A stretch of 6,342 bases of DNA from Saprospiraceae bacterium (GCA_023300255.1 JALZWC010000466.1:1-6342), one strand, 5' to 3'. Positions 1 to 6,066 are shown, counted from the first letter of the stretch. Notes: a model not told the origin generated them from the letters alone. A program made the numbers and translations.

Positions 1-2
1 CC

Positions 3-1109
3 TTAGTAAAACCGCCTCCCTTTTTCCCTAAAATAATCAAAAGATACTCCATCGTATCGGTATATGCCATTCAAAGTACCGACCCATATATTTCCTTCTT
101 TATCTTCGGTCATTCCAAAAAACATTCCTTCTTCTGCATTAATTGGAGTGGGGCTTACTTTGCCATTTTGTAAAGATGTTCTGTCATAACGTGATAGTAT
201 CCAATTCTTTGTATTACCATTTCTGTTAGTAGCAGAATTAGTCCAAATATTACTTTTCTTATCTTCGTAGATATACCCTACAAAATTCTTTGTGAAATTA
301 GTATAAGCACCACCACCATAGCGCCAAAGTCCATCATTCCCACCAAACCAAATATTTCCTTGTTCGTCTTCGATTATCGAGCGTACATTTGTAAAAGGTA
401 GCCCGTCTTTATTTGTAAATTGGGTAAACACTATTCCATCATACACATAAGTATTCCCTCTAGTCCCAAACCAAAATTTTCCATTTTCATCCTCAGCAAT
501 AGAATTAATATCATCATCAAACAACCCTTCTTCCGACGTAAAATTAGTAAAAGAATAACCGTTATATTTACTTACCCCACCTTGGGTGCCGATCCAAATG
601 TTTCCAGATTTATCTTCTATAATACATTTAACACCATTATGGACTAATCCATCTTTCGTCGTAATGTTGGTAAACGTTTTCCCATCATAAAAATACACAC
701 CAGCTCCAATGGTTCCAAACCAAATATTTCCTTTTGTATCTTCTAAAAGCGTAAAGACCCTAAAACGCCTCAAACCTTCTTTGTTTGTATAATTAGTAAA
801 GCCTGCTTGTCCAGTAGGTAGACTACTCATATTGTAATGGATAATACCTTCCCATGTAGCAAACCAAAAGTCTCCTTTTTTATCTTGGATGATATTTCGG
901 GTGATATTCCTAGGGCCATAAAAAGAATTAATGTCTTCGCTTTCTGTAAAGTAAAGATCAATTTCAGGTGTGTCGAGTTTCAATTGAGTTGCTTCTTTAG
1001 TGCTCTCTTTTGGCTGGTCTACTTTATTCTGTCCATTGCAGGAATAGATAAAAATTAGCAATAAAAATAAAGGGGAAAGTAAAACATAGATTGTTCTATA
1101 TTTTTTCAT
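3..1109 (-). CDS. Propeller-repeat lipoprotein (two-component regulator propeller family)
   Basis: The protein has 368 residues and looks like an exported lipoprotein. A short basic N-terminus (MKKYR) is followed by a hydrophobic segment at 7-22 and a lipobox-like IYSC with the candidate lipidated Cys at 24. After a Lys/Glu/Thr-rich linker (about 25-50) come seven repeats of the reg_prop type, each with a core like EDxxGNIWFGT followed by YDGxxFTNFTxxDGL. Cores lie near residues 75, 123, 165, 206, 248, 281 and 335. Seven units suggest one closed beta-propeller. In this phylum such propellers usually form the periplasmic sensor of hybrid histidine kinases; here no kinase, membrane or DNA-binding domain follows, so it stands alone. 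The ligand is unknown. The sixth unit is degenerate (about 281-330, with an expanded loop). The first unit has seven extra residues, LPTGQAG at 97-103, absent from its sister repeats. The start is the only Met that keeps the signal peptide. Family call is firm; role is not. Confidence 0.85.
   Translation of the reverse strand: MKKYRTIYVLLSPLFLLLIFIYSCNGQNKVDQPKESTKEATQLKLDTPEIDLYFTESEDINSFYGPRNITRNIIQDKKGDFWFATWEGIIHYNMSSLPTGQAGFTNYTNKEGLRRFRVFTLLEDTKGNIWFGTIGAGVYFYDGKTFTNITTKDGLVHNGVKCIIEDKSGNIWIGTQGGVSKYNGYSFTNFTSEEGLFDDDINSIAEDENGKFWFGTRGNTYVYDGIVFTQFTNKDGLPFTNVRSIIEDEQGNIWFGGNDGLWRYGGGAYTNFTKNFVGYIYEDKKSNIWTNSATNRNGNTKNWILSRYDRTSLQNGKVSPTPINAEEGMFFGMTEDKEGNIWVGTLNGIYRYDGVSFDYFREKGRRFY
801..821. 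repeat. In-frame 21-bp insertion in a propeller blade
   Basis: Sister repeats in the surrounding gene read Y-(N/D)-G-x-x-F-T, with three residues between the N/D and the F. This unit has ten, so seven codons (LPTGQAG) are extra, exactly 21 bp. The + strand contains CCTGC and GTAGG arms (802-806 and 814-818) that can pair with one G-U. It resembles the GC-rich 21-bp segments at 3966 and 4000 in size and in hairpin potential, and shares the opening CCTGCT with the one at 3966. Exact edges cannot be fixed without an uninterrupted homologue. Confidence 0.6.
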
Positions 1110-1398
1110 ATTTCTTTGTTAAAGAGAATGGTCATAGGTCGAATTCCAGATTGTAGATACGATCATGCTAAAAAATAGCTGACATCTTTCCATAGCCCCT
1201 AAATATAAGCTACTTTTAAAATGTCGGTTATCAAGAGTTAGTCTTTTAGACTGATAAGTATAATTTGTAATCTAGACGGTCCTATGATATAAATACCTTT
1301 ACTTGAATAGACGTAATAGAAATAGTGATGCAATCCCAAATTATCTACCCCATTAAACTGGCCTCTTTTTAATAGGCATTTAATTATGGGTTGTACCA
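1110..1398. other. Intergenic stretch, no gene recognised
   Basis: These 289 bp separate the adenine deaminase stop from the lipoprotein start. I see no credible gene, no consensus Bacteroidota promoter (TTG then TAnnTTTG) and no U-tracted terminator. The only structures are a small perfect hairpin AGTCT-TTT-AGACT at 1240-1252 and a short GCTA/TAGC inverted repeat near 1168-1180. The lipoprotein therefore probably has its own promoter here, but I cannot point to it. Confidence 0.5.
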
Positions 1399-2421
1399 CT
1401 AGCTCAAAGAATTGAAATAGTTTTTCACCGCAGAAATATGCTTTTCTTTCACCTCCGAACTCAACCAACTCGCCTCGAAAGCATTAATCGCCAATTGCAT
1501 CAATTGCTCTTTATTTAGATTTAAAGCTTTAGCTGTTTCATAATAGTTCTCATTCATATAGCCTCCAAAATATGCTGGATCATCCGAATGAATGGTTGCT
1601 AATATTCCTTTACTAAGCATTTCTACAAGGGGATGGTCCTCCATCTTTTGGATAACTTTAAGTTCGAGATTACTTAGTGGACACAAAGTTAAAGGTATCT
1701 TTTTTTCAACTAATCTTTGCACCAAAGCTTCGTCATCTAAACAACGATTTCCATGATCTATTCTTATTACTTTCAAAAGATCGAGCGCTTCCCAAATATA
1801 ATCTGCTGGACCTTCTTCTCCTGCATGTGCTACTAATTTATATCCATGATTGGCCGATGCTTCAAACACCTTGACAAATTTGCTAGGAGGATTCCCTTTT
1901 TCAGAGGAGTCTAATCCTACCCCATCAATCAACTCTTTGAATGGTATAGAGGATTCCAATGTTTCAAATGCTGCTGCTTCGCTTAAATGCCGCAAATAAG
2001 ACATGATAAGTTTGTAGGAAATATTGAGTTCCACTTTACCTTTTTCAAGCGCTTTATAAATCCCCTTAATAATAACATCAAATTCAATTCCTCTATCCGT
2101 ATGTGTTTGTGGATCGAAAAACACCTCTACATGGACAACATTTTGGCTGTGCACTTTAGTTAGATAAGCCCAAGTCAAGTCATAAAAATCTTGTTCATGG
2201 ATCAAGACCTGTGCGCCTGTATAATAGATGTCTAAGAATTCTTGAAGATTATTAAATTGGTAAGCTTTCTTTAAGGAATCGATCGAATCATAATCCAAGG
2301 CTATATTATTTCTTTTGGCCATTTCGAACATGAGTTCGGGTTCAAAACTCCCTTCGAGATGTAAATGAAGTTCCGCTTTAGGAATACCTTGAATAGTTTT
2401 TTGTAGGTCTAGTGATTTCAT
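1399..2421 (-). CDS. Adenine deaminase (AAH1-like, type 2 of the adenosine/AMP deaminase family)
   Basis: This 340-residue zinc hydrolase should convert adenine to hypoxanthine and ammonia in cytosolic purine salvage. The amidohydrolase-type metal and catalytic residues are all visible: HLHLEG with His19 and His21, HAGEE with His199 and catalytic Glu202, DHG with His223, and SDDP with Asp280-Asp281. The choice of adenine over adenosine rests on family hallmarks: PKAELHLHLEGS (adenosine deaminases usually have HLDG), CPLSNLELKV at 247-256 rather than CPTSN-type, and SDDPAYFGGY at 279-288. The length matches the family (about 330-345). The ATG at 2421 places PKAELHLH at 14-21, as expected. It starts 27 bp after the methyltransferase stop in the same direction, so the two may share a transcript. 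The upstream gap is A/T only, with no Shine-Dalgarno sequence. Automatic annotation may call it adenosine deaminase (add). Confidence 0.88.
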   Translation of the reverse strand: MKSLDLQKTIQGIPKAELHLHLEGSFEPELMFEMAKRNNIALDYDSIDSLKKAYQFNNLQEFLDIYYTGAQVLIHEQDFYDLTWAYLTKVHSQNVVHVEVFFDPQTHTDRGIEFDVIIKGIYKALEKGKVELNISYKLIMSYLRHLSEAAAFETLESSIPFKELIDGVGLDSSEKGNPPSKFVKVFEASANHGYKLVAHAGEEGPADYIWEALDLLKVIRIDHGNRCLDDEALVQRLVEKKIPLTLCPLSNLELKVIQKMEDHPLVEMLSKGILATIHSDDPAYFGGYMNENYYETAKALNLNKEQLMQLAINAFEASWLSSEVKEKHISAVKNYFNSLS

Positions 2422-2448
2422 GTGATTTATAATATTTGAAATTTCTTT

Positions 2449-3101
2449 TTAATAAATATTCCTGATTTTTGTTGTACCCAAACCAGCTTTTCTTATCAGT
2501 ATAAATCTGTCTGTTAAAATATCTATTTCTAATTCTTTTTCTTTCACAATATATTCGATTGTTTCTTTTCTATATATAAAAACATGCGTAGAGTCGTTTC
2601 GATAATTCCACTTATTGAAATCAATCTGGTCATTATATAACAAAGTCATAATAAGTAACGCCCCATTAATTTTTAATAAGGATATAAGCTTATCAATTTC
2701 TATTTTGGGTTTGTGAAAATGTTCAAATACCTCACAGCTAAAAATATAATCATACCGCTTATTAAATATGCTTTGGTTTGGAACAAAGAATGGATCGTAT
2801 TGAACAATATCATAGTTTTTCTTCATCAGCATACTTGAAATGACGGAGCCAGTACCGCTTCCAAAATCCAATCCATTATGTGCTGGTAAGAATTTATCAA
2901 TTACATAATTAGTAATTGGCATTGTGAATTTTTGATATCTAACATCGTTTACATCATTGTTGTGCGTTTCATATACTGTTTTTTCTTCGTCAGCGGTTAA
3001 GTAATATTCTTCATCTTTTACGATTGCTTTACAAGTGGAACAATCATAATAATACGTATCTTTTTTTTTATAAGTGGCGAGCTGCAAAGTGTACAAATCA
3101 T
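2449..3101 (-). CDS. Zinc-ribbon SAM-dependent methyltransferase, frameshifted near the N-terminus
   Basis: The body is a class I SAM methyltransferase: motif I GLDFGSGTG at residues 75-83 of the long open frame, acidic YDPFF at 100-104, YDYIFSCEVFEHF at 115-127, and a C-terminal RNDSTHVFIYRKETIEY block seen in Methyltransf_23-like enzymes. The substrate is unknown. The long frame can only start at a TTG (3094-3096), and its first ten residues look like noise. The next internal Met (residue 59) would cut into the family-specific HNN...Y..F region. The ATG at 3099-3101, in another frame, encodes MICTLCSSPLIKKK, giving a CxxC that pairs naturally with the CSTC (residues 19-22) of the long frame as a zinc ribbon. 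The two frames meet at the A9 run 3061-3069; one extra A or a -1 slip yields about 217 residues. Without it, translation from the ATG stops at 3018-3020 after 27 residues. Adenine deaminase follows 27 bp downstream. Confidence 0.75.
3061..3069 (-). other. A9 homopolymer and A-AAA-AAG slippery site in the methyltransferase
   Basis: On the coding strand nine A are followed by G. In the frame of the ATG at 3101 this reads as A AAA AAG, the same heptamer that drives -1 frameshifting in E. coli dnaX. A -1 slip here joins the CxxC of the first frame to the CSTC and methyltransferase body of the second. An indel from sequencing or assembly, or a real slipped-strand length change, would look the same. 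I saw no obvious strong downstream hairpin to support a programmed event. Confidence 0.6.
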
Positions 3102-3231
3102 TTTAGGATTCGAGTTTGTTTTGTTTTTCCTGAAGTCTATTCAGCCAAAACAGGATACATTTTTAATGCGCTAACAAAAGATCATAACGATACTTAAAGT
3201 TTATAACTTCGATCCAACATTCTTTATGTTC

Positions 3232-3250
3232 TTAATTTAATTTTTAATAA
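3232..3250. repeat. 19-bp AT-rich direct repeat, copy 1
   Basis: TTAATTTAATTTTTAATAA occurs here, seven bases beyond the UPF0158 stop, and again identically at 3802-3820 on the far side of that gene. Both copies are in the same orientation. The sequence is A/T only, so chance is more plausible than for a mixed 19-mer. Confidence 0.5.
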
Positions 3251-3257
3251 ATTTTTC

Positions 3258-3683
3258 TTAATAATTATAAGCATCAATAATAAAATTAGACACCCATTTC
3301 TTATACTCTTCAAAATTAAAATTTCTCCAGTGTATGTTCAATTCCATATCACCTTCTACGGCCTGATTGAAATTTCGAGCAGGATTTTTCCGATTTAAAG
3401 CATTTGATAATTGTTTACGTAGGGACTTATCTGGTAGCTCTTTTAGAAACTTACTCATGATCTCCAGTTGATCTTCTGTGCTTAGCTTTTCTATTTTTAC
3501 GTAATTTTCTATTTTCTGTTCAAACTCCTTGAGTTTGTGTTCTTGAGCCGCTAGTAGCTTAGGATCTTCAATGGAATAATCAATCGTTGTTATTTTTGCA
3601 GTATTCTTATGAATATAACAAGTGTTACCCTTGGCTATATCTCTGGCTATACCTTTTATTTTTGATTTATTTAGAATTGACAT
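3258..3683 (-). CDS. UPF0158-family protein of unknown function
   Basis: This protein of 141 residues has no signal peptide and no membrane segment, so it is probably cytosolic. It matches the general plan of UPF0158: an N-terminal part with a short strand pair that cites 'CYIHKNTAKITTID' (22-35), a charged helical linker rich in Lys/Glu (about 45-68), then the helical core KFLKELPDKSLRKQLSNALNR (78-98), the NPARNFNQAV segment (100-109) and a closing aromatic helix with HWRNF...EYKKWVSNFI (118-135). No catalytic residues are recognised and the family has no established function that I know of. The ATG at 3683 is followed at once by a basic, well-formed N-terminus. It has 118 bp or more of AT-rich DNA on both sides, so it is probably transcribed alone. 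It lies between two identical 19-bp direct repeats (3232-3250, 3802-3820). The family call is by pattern recognition only. Confidence 0.7.
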   Translation of the reverse strand: MSILNKSKIKGIARDIAKGNTCYIHKNTAKITTIDYSIEDPKLLAAQEHKLKEFEQKIENYVKIEKLSTEDQLEIMSKFLKELPDKSLRKQLSNALNRKNPARNFNQAVEGDMELNIHWRNFNFEEYKKWVSNFIIDAYNY

Positions 3684-3936
3684 TAAATGTTTTTTTGATA
3701 AAAAATATTGTTATCCTTAAAATAACGATTACAGATGCATTCTGGTGTATTTACTTAACACAATTGAATCTAAATTACTGTATGTCAGGTTAATACATAT
3801 TTTAATTTAATTTTTAATAATAGAAGCGATCACAATTTACGTATTTTGTACTCAACATGGATATTTGGTACAAATCTAAGAGGTGAGTTTAGAGATTATT
3901 GAAGTTCTAAATTTGGTTGTACCTACTTTTTATAAA
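3684..3936. other. AT-rich intergenic stretch upstream of the UPF0158 gene
   Basis: I see no gene here. It holds the second 19-bp direct repeat (3802-3820) and a small perfect hairpin ATTTG-GTA-CAAAT (3863-3875). The promoter of the UPF0158 gene should lie in the first 120 bp, but no clear TAnnTTTG box is present on the minus strand. Together with the repeat element that follows, the stretch between genes is 466 bp. Confidence 0.45.
3802..3820. repeat. 19-bp AT-rich direct repeat, copy 2
   Basis: This is identical to and in the same orientation as 3232-3250, with 570 bp between copy starts. It lies 118 bp upstream of the UPF0158 start codon, so the pair brackets that single gene. Confidence 0.5.
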
Positions 3937-3965
3937 GAAGTTGTTTAAGAATGTAGATTGCCCCC

Positions 3966-3986
3966 CCTGCTCCGCGATCGGGCAGG
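3966..3986. repeat. GC-rich 21-bp palindromic segment inside the element
   Basis: Starts CCTGCTCCG and ends CGGGCAGG. It folds as CCTGC/GCAGG plus CCG/CGG around a CGAT loop, with one bulged T, so eight base pairs in 21 bases. It is preceded by five more C (3961-3965), which makes its left edge uncertain. Its GC content is far above the neighbouring DNA. The related sequence at 6016-6066 has no counterpart of it. Confidence 0.5.
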
Positions 3987-3999
3987 TTAGTTTTAAGTG

Positions 4000-4020
4000 C
4001 CTCTCCGGCGGCCAGACGGG
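4000..4020. repeat. Second GC-rich 21-bp segment inside the element
   Basis: It starts CCTCTCCGG and ends CCAGACGGG and can fold through CC/GG, TCT/AGA and GG/CC. The flanks AAGTG (3995-3999) and CTTGGTTGCTAG (4021-4032) are directly joined in the related sequence at 6050-6066, which reads AAGTG then CTTGGTTTCTAG. That comparison defines this segment as an exact 21-bp insertion in one copy or deletion in the other. Confidence 0.6.
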
Positions 4021-4075
4021 CTTGGTTGCTAGGATACCCTCTTTTTTATTTTCTTAGTCTTAGTTACGGGAAATC

Positions 4076-4108
4076 AAAAAGACGAAGTCATTAGCAATCA
4101 ATGACTTC
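4076..4108 (-). terminator. Likely intrinsic terminator of the AlkC gene
   Basis: On the minus strand GAAGTCATT (4108-4100) pairs perfectly with AATGACTTC (4092-4084) across a 7-base loop, followed by GTC and five U. It begins about 40 bases after the AlkC-type stop codon. It lies within the MITE-like element, so the element may supply the transcription end. Confidence 0.5.
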
Positions 4109-4149
4109 CAAGTAAATCAGTTATACATTCTTAAACAATTTCAAAGACT

Positions 4150-5253
4150 TTATCCAAGTTCGAAATCTAATTTTTCAAACTCCTGTCCATTAATTATTAT
4201 AGAAACTTGATGAAGTCCTTTGTGAAATTTACGAGTTGTAATTACTTTAAATGATTGTTTTCGATTTATTTGAGTTGTTGAGTTAGATGAATATTCCTTC
4301 TCACTTATTTTAAATACTTTCTTTGATAAACTGCTGTTCGCTTTTTGATAGTAGATTCCATATTCCAATCTGATTTTTATAGAAGACTTACTAATATTTG
4401 AAAGTTGAAACGAGAATTCTAAATAATCTCCAATCTTGACCAGAGGGGTCAATATTTTAAAATCTACTATTTTTATTTTCTCAACAGAACCGAAACCAAA
4501 TAATGACATTACTTCAGAATTTCCTTGTTTTAGTAATGTTCTACTACCGTGTTTGACTAGCCAGTCAACTTCTTTTGTTACTCCCTTCCATTTTTTTACA
4601 AGGCTGATTACTAATTGTGGATTGTCTTTAGAAATATCATTTAGATTATTTGCGACACTTCTTCTAACTGATTCTGAAACATCACTTTTTAAATTTTCAA
4701 GAATAGGAATTATCGGGTCAGGATTTTGTTTTAAGGAAGAGATTGCCATTGCCCAAGGAAGTCTAGGTCTACAGCCTTCAGAAGCAAGCCGTCTAACCAT
4801 TGGATGTTTATGATTTGACCAAAGTAACATTTGCTTCATCATTCGTTTTTGATACTTGATAATGAAAGGTCTAACTGCAAATTCACAACTGACAAATTGG
4901 GTGATTTTTTCAAATGCTTTGATAGATACGGAATAGTTTTCTAAACCATAAAATTCTATAAAATCAGGCAAGAATATAAATTCAAGATTATCTGGTTTAA
5001 AACCGTTTTTCTTGAATACAGGAATTAATTTTAAAATAATTTTTGTGTTCTTATTGAAATCTTCCGTTAGATGTTTTTTTAATACAAGGGTTATATGTCT
5101 CATTCTTTGTTTTAATTCTCTGGTCTCCCATTCACTATCATAGATGTCATTTAAGAATAATTTCTTGTTAAAATTCGGTACTACTTCTTCAACTGACTTA
5201 ATGAATCCATCAAAGAACTTTTCATTATAGATGTTTTTGAATAATTCAGCCAT
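4150..5253 (-). CDS. alkC: AlkC-type alkylpurine/alkylcytosine DNA glycosylase with Ig-like domain
   Basis: This 367-residue protein has the HEAT-like-repeat architecture of the AlkC/AlkD superfamily. Those enzymes excise cationic alkylated bases such as 3-methyladenine (AlkC also 3-methylcytosine) from DNA, starting base-excision repair in the cytosol. Residues 1-250 are helical. The AlkC signature blocks are SCEFAVRPF (122-130), MLLWSNHKHPMVRRLASEG (142-160) leading into RPRLPWA (162-168), VRRSVANNLNDISKDNP (196-212) and WLVKHGSRTLLKQG (231-244). Residues about 258-367 are rich in beta strands (KIVDFKILTP, YLEFSFQLSN, HQVSIIINGQ) and correspond to the Ig-like domain known for full-length AlkC; AlkD lacks it. 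The length is typical and nothing appears truncated. The ATG at 5253 follows an A-rich leader without a Shine-Dalgarno sequence. A small lysine-rich gene lies 119 bp upstream on the same strand. A terminator follows at 4076-4108. Confidence 0.88.
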   Translation of the reverse strand: MAELFKNIYNEKFFDGFIKSVEEVVPNFNKKLFLNDIYDSEWETRELKQRMRHITLVLKKHLTEDFNKNTKIILKLIPVFKKNGFKPDNLEFIFLPDFIEFYGLENYSVSIKAFEKITQFVSCEFAVRPFIIKYQKRMMKQMLLWSNHKHPMVRRLASEGCRPRLPWAMAISSLKQNPDPIIPILENLKSDVSESVRRSVANNLNDISKDNPQLVISLVKKWKGVTKEVDWLVKHGSRTLLKQGNSEVMSLFGFGSVEKIKIVDFKILTPLVKIGDYLEFSFQLSNISKSSIKIRLEYGIYYQKANSSLSKKVFKISEKEYSSNSTTQINRKQSFKVITTRKFHKGLHQVSIIINGQEFEKLDFELG

Positions 5254-5318
5254 TCTTTAATTTTTCGTTTTTTTTTAAAAGTCATTTGACAGTAGCTACC
5301 GACCATTAGGGCTATTGC

Positions 5319-5387
5319 TAAATAAGGAATATGTATATGAATTATTTAGAAATAACCTTATTTAATGAAAATTTAGTTTTCATTAAA
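5319..5387 (-). promoter_or_regulatory. Overlapping AT-rich inverted repeats between two genes
   Basis: TTTAATGAAAA (5361-5371) and TTTTCATTAAA (5377-5387) are perfect 11-bp arms around a 5-base loop that contains most of the upstream gene's stop codon. A second pair, TAAATAAGG (5319-5327) and CCTTATTTA (5356-5364), is perfect over 9 bp. The two pairs share 5361-5364, so in the minus-strand transcript both cannot form fully. Neither is followed by a U tract. They may end the upstream transcript, form a leader structure before the AlkC gene, or be chance in AT-rich DNA. Confidence 0.35.
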
Positions 5388-5660
5388 AAAAGTAAATAAA
5401 AGGAACTCAAATAATAATTCTAATACCCCATACTCTGTATTTTCTTTTGCATTTTCTAGATATTCCTTTCTTCTACTTCTCTTAATTTCTCTCTTTATAT
5501 CTTTGACTGCATCTTTACTTATCCCTCTATTTTTTATTAAAGTCTTCACTTCTTGAATCGCCGCATAATTATAGTTCTTCTTCTCATAGTAAAGAATCTC
5601 GATTAGTTGTTTATCTGATTTATTTTTTAGAGCGTTTTTATAAATATTATTCTCTTTCAT
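5373..5660 (-). CDS. Small lysine-rich protein with hydrophobic C-terminal end
   Basis: I do not recognise a named family. The 95 residues begin with a helical segment, SDKQLIEILYYEKKNYNYAAIQEVKTLIKNRGIS (15-48). It resembles the SDEELLEIL...YQPEAIEAAKEELEKRGL-type motif that precedes membrane segments in many Bacteroidota hypothetical proteins. A strongly basic stretch follows (52-66, KDIKREIKRSRRKEY). Residues 78-92 (GVLELLFEFLLFTFF) are hydrophobic and very near the C-terminus, consistent with a tail anchor or with truncation of a longer membrane protein. An 11-bp inverted repeat overlaps the stop codon. The ATG at 5660 is the first in the frame and is preceded by an A-rich leader. The AlkC-type gene starts 119 bp downstream, too far to assume an operon. 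That it is a real gene is likely but not certain. Confidence 0.6.
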   Translation of the reverse strand: MKENNIYKNALKNKSDKQLIEILYYEKKNYNYAAIQEVKTLIKNRGISKDAVKDIKREIKRSRRKEYLENAKENTEYGVLELLFEFLLFTFFNEN

Positions 5661-5750
5661 TTTCTTTTTTATTCCTTAGCTCTATATTAAGACTCTCGTA
5701 AACGTATTTACTAGGTACTGCTAATCATAACATTAAACATTAATTAATTT

Positions 5751-5784
5751 GCCCGAACAACCGAAGTCATTCGGGCTGTTTTTT
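5751..5784 (+). terminator. Intrinsic terminator hairpin, + strand orientation
   Basis: GCCCGAA (5751-5757) pairs perfectly with TTCGGGC (5770-5776) around a 12-base loop, followed by TG and six T (5779-5784). On the minus strand it is followed only by AAATTAATT, so the + orientation fits better. No + strand gene lies upstream, which makes it an orphan. Confidence 0.6.
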
Positions 5785-6015
5785 ACATTGACTGATATAA
5801 AAATAGCTTCGTCTATTTGTCTAATTTATTAATCCCTCATTCCTTGGATACAAAAATACAATTTATCGATAGAACAAGATTCTGCTACAGCGCAAAATAC
5901 GTCTTTCGTCCCCCTGTTCGTAAAGTAATACTATAGCAACAATAAGTCGAGTAAATAGATCAATCCATACTGATTTGAAACTCAGCTATCTTAATTACGT
6001 GCAGTTAAGGTTTAT

Positions 6016-6066
6016 AAGTTGTTTGAAAATGTCTTCTGTAATTAATTGTAAGTGCTTGGTTTCTAG
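6016..6066. mobile_element. Degenerate second copy of the MITE-like element, left part
   Basis: AAGTTGTTTGAAAATGT (6016-6032) matches the 3937-3955 end at 15 of 17 positions. After a spacer of 17 bases come AAGTG (6050-6054) and CTTGGTTTCTAG (6055-6066), matching AAGTG and CTTGGTTGCTAG of the first element in the same order. If the two 21-bp segments of the first copy are set aside, the spacings between these blocks are nearly equal. A convincing right end is not visible; TACATT at 6160 is the only candidate. Confidence 0.45.

Larger units (their letters stand above)
3937..4142. mobile_element. MITE-like non-coding element with 19-bp terminal inverted repeats
   Basis: The ends are inverted copies of GAA(G/A)TTGTTTAAGAATGTA (3937-3955 and 4124-4142), with one mismatch in 19 and 15 consecutive identical bases. 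The 206 bp between outer ends contain no open reading frame of use, so the element would need a transposase in trans. AAA flanks each end (3934-3936, 4143-4145), a possible but weak 3-bp target duplication in AT-rich DNA. The interior has two GC-rich 21-bp segments unlike the surroundings (3966-3986, 4000-4020) and a strong hairpin (4084-4108). The right edge is seven bases from the alkC-type gene's stop codon. I cannot assign it to a named IS family. A related left half is found at 6016-6066. Confidence 0.6.

Noticed and set aside
3..1109. Repeats in the lipoprotein as a DNA repeat or CRISPR-like array
   Set aside because: The periodicity is at the protein level (propeller blades); the DNA units diverge and there are no spacers.
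1238..1468. Open frame of 76 codons on the minus strand overlapping the end of the adenine deaminase
   Set aside because: It overlaps a well-supported enzyme in another frame, has no recognisable domain and no plausible start region of its own.
3587..3793. Open frame of 68 codons on the + strand across the UPF0158 start
   Set aside because: It is mostly antisense to the UPF0158 coding region, Tyr/Leu-rich by AT bias, with no start signal or domain.
4436..4813. Open frame of 125 codons on the + strand
   Set aside because: It is antisense to the conserved core of the AlkC-type gene, and its composition looks like the complement of that gene.
4083..5771. Shared 10-mer CGAAGTCATT in the element hairpin (4083-4092) and the 5751 terminator loop (5762-5771)
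   Set aside because: Ten bases in common within 6 kb of AT-rich DNA can arise by chance, and the surrounding sequences do not align.
5788..5819. TTG followed after 21 bp by TCTATTTG, close to a Bacteroidota promoter on the + strand
   Set aside because: The -7 box deviates from TAnnTTTG, and no gene or clear RNA follows downstream.
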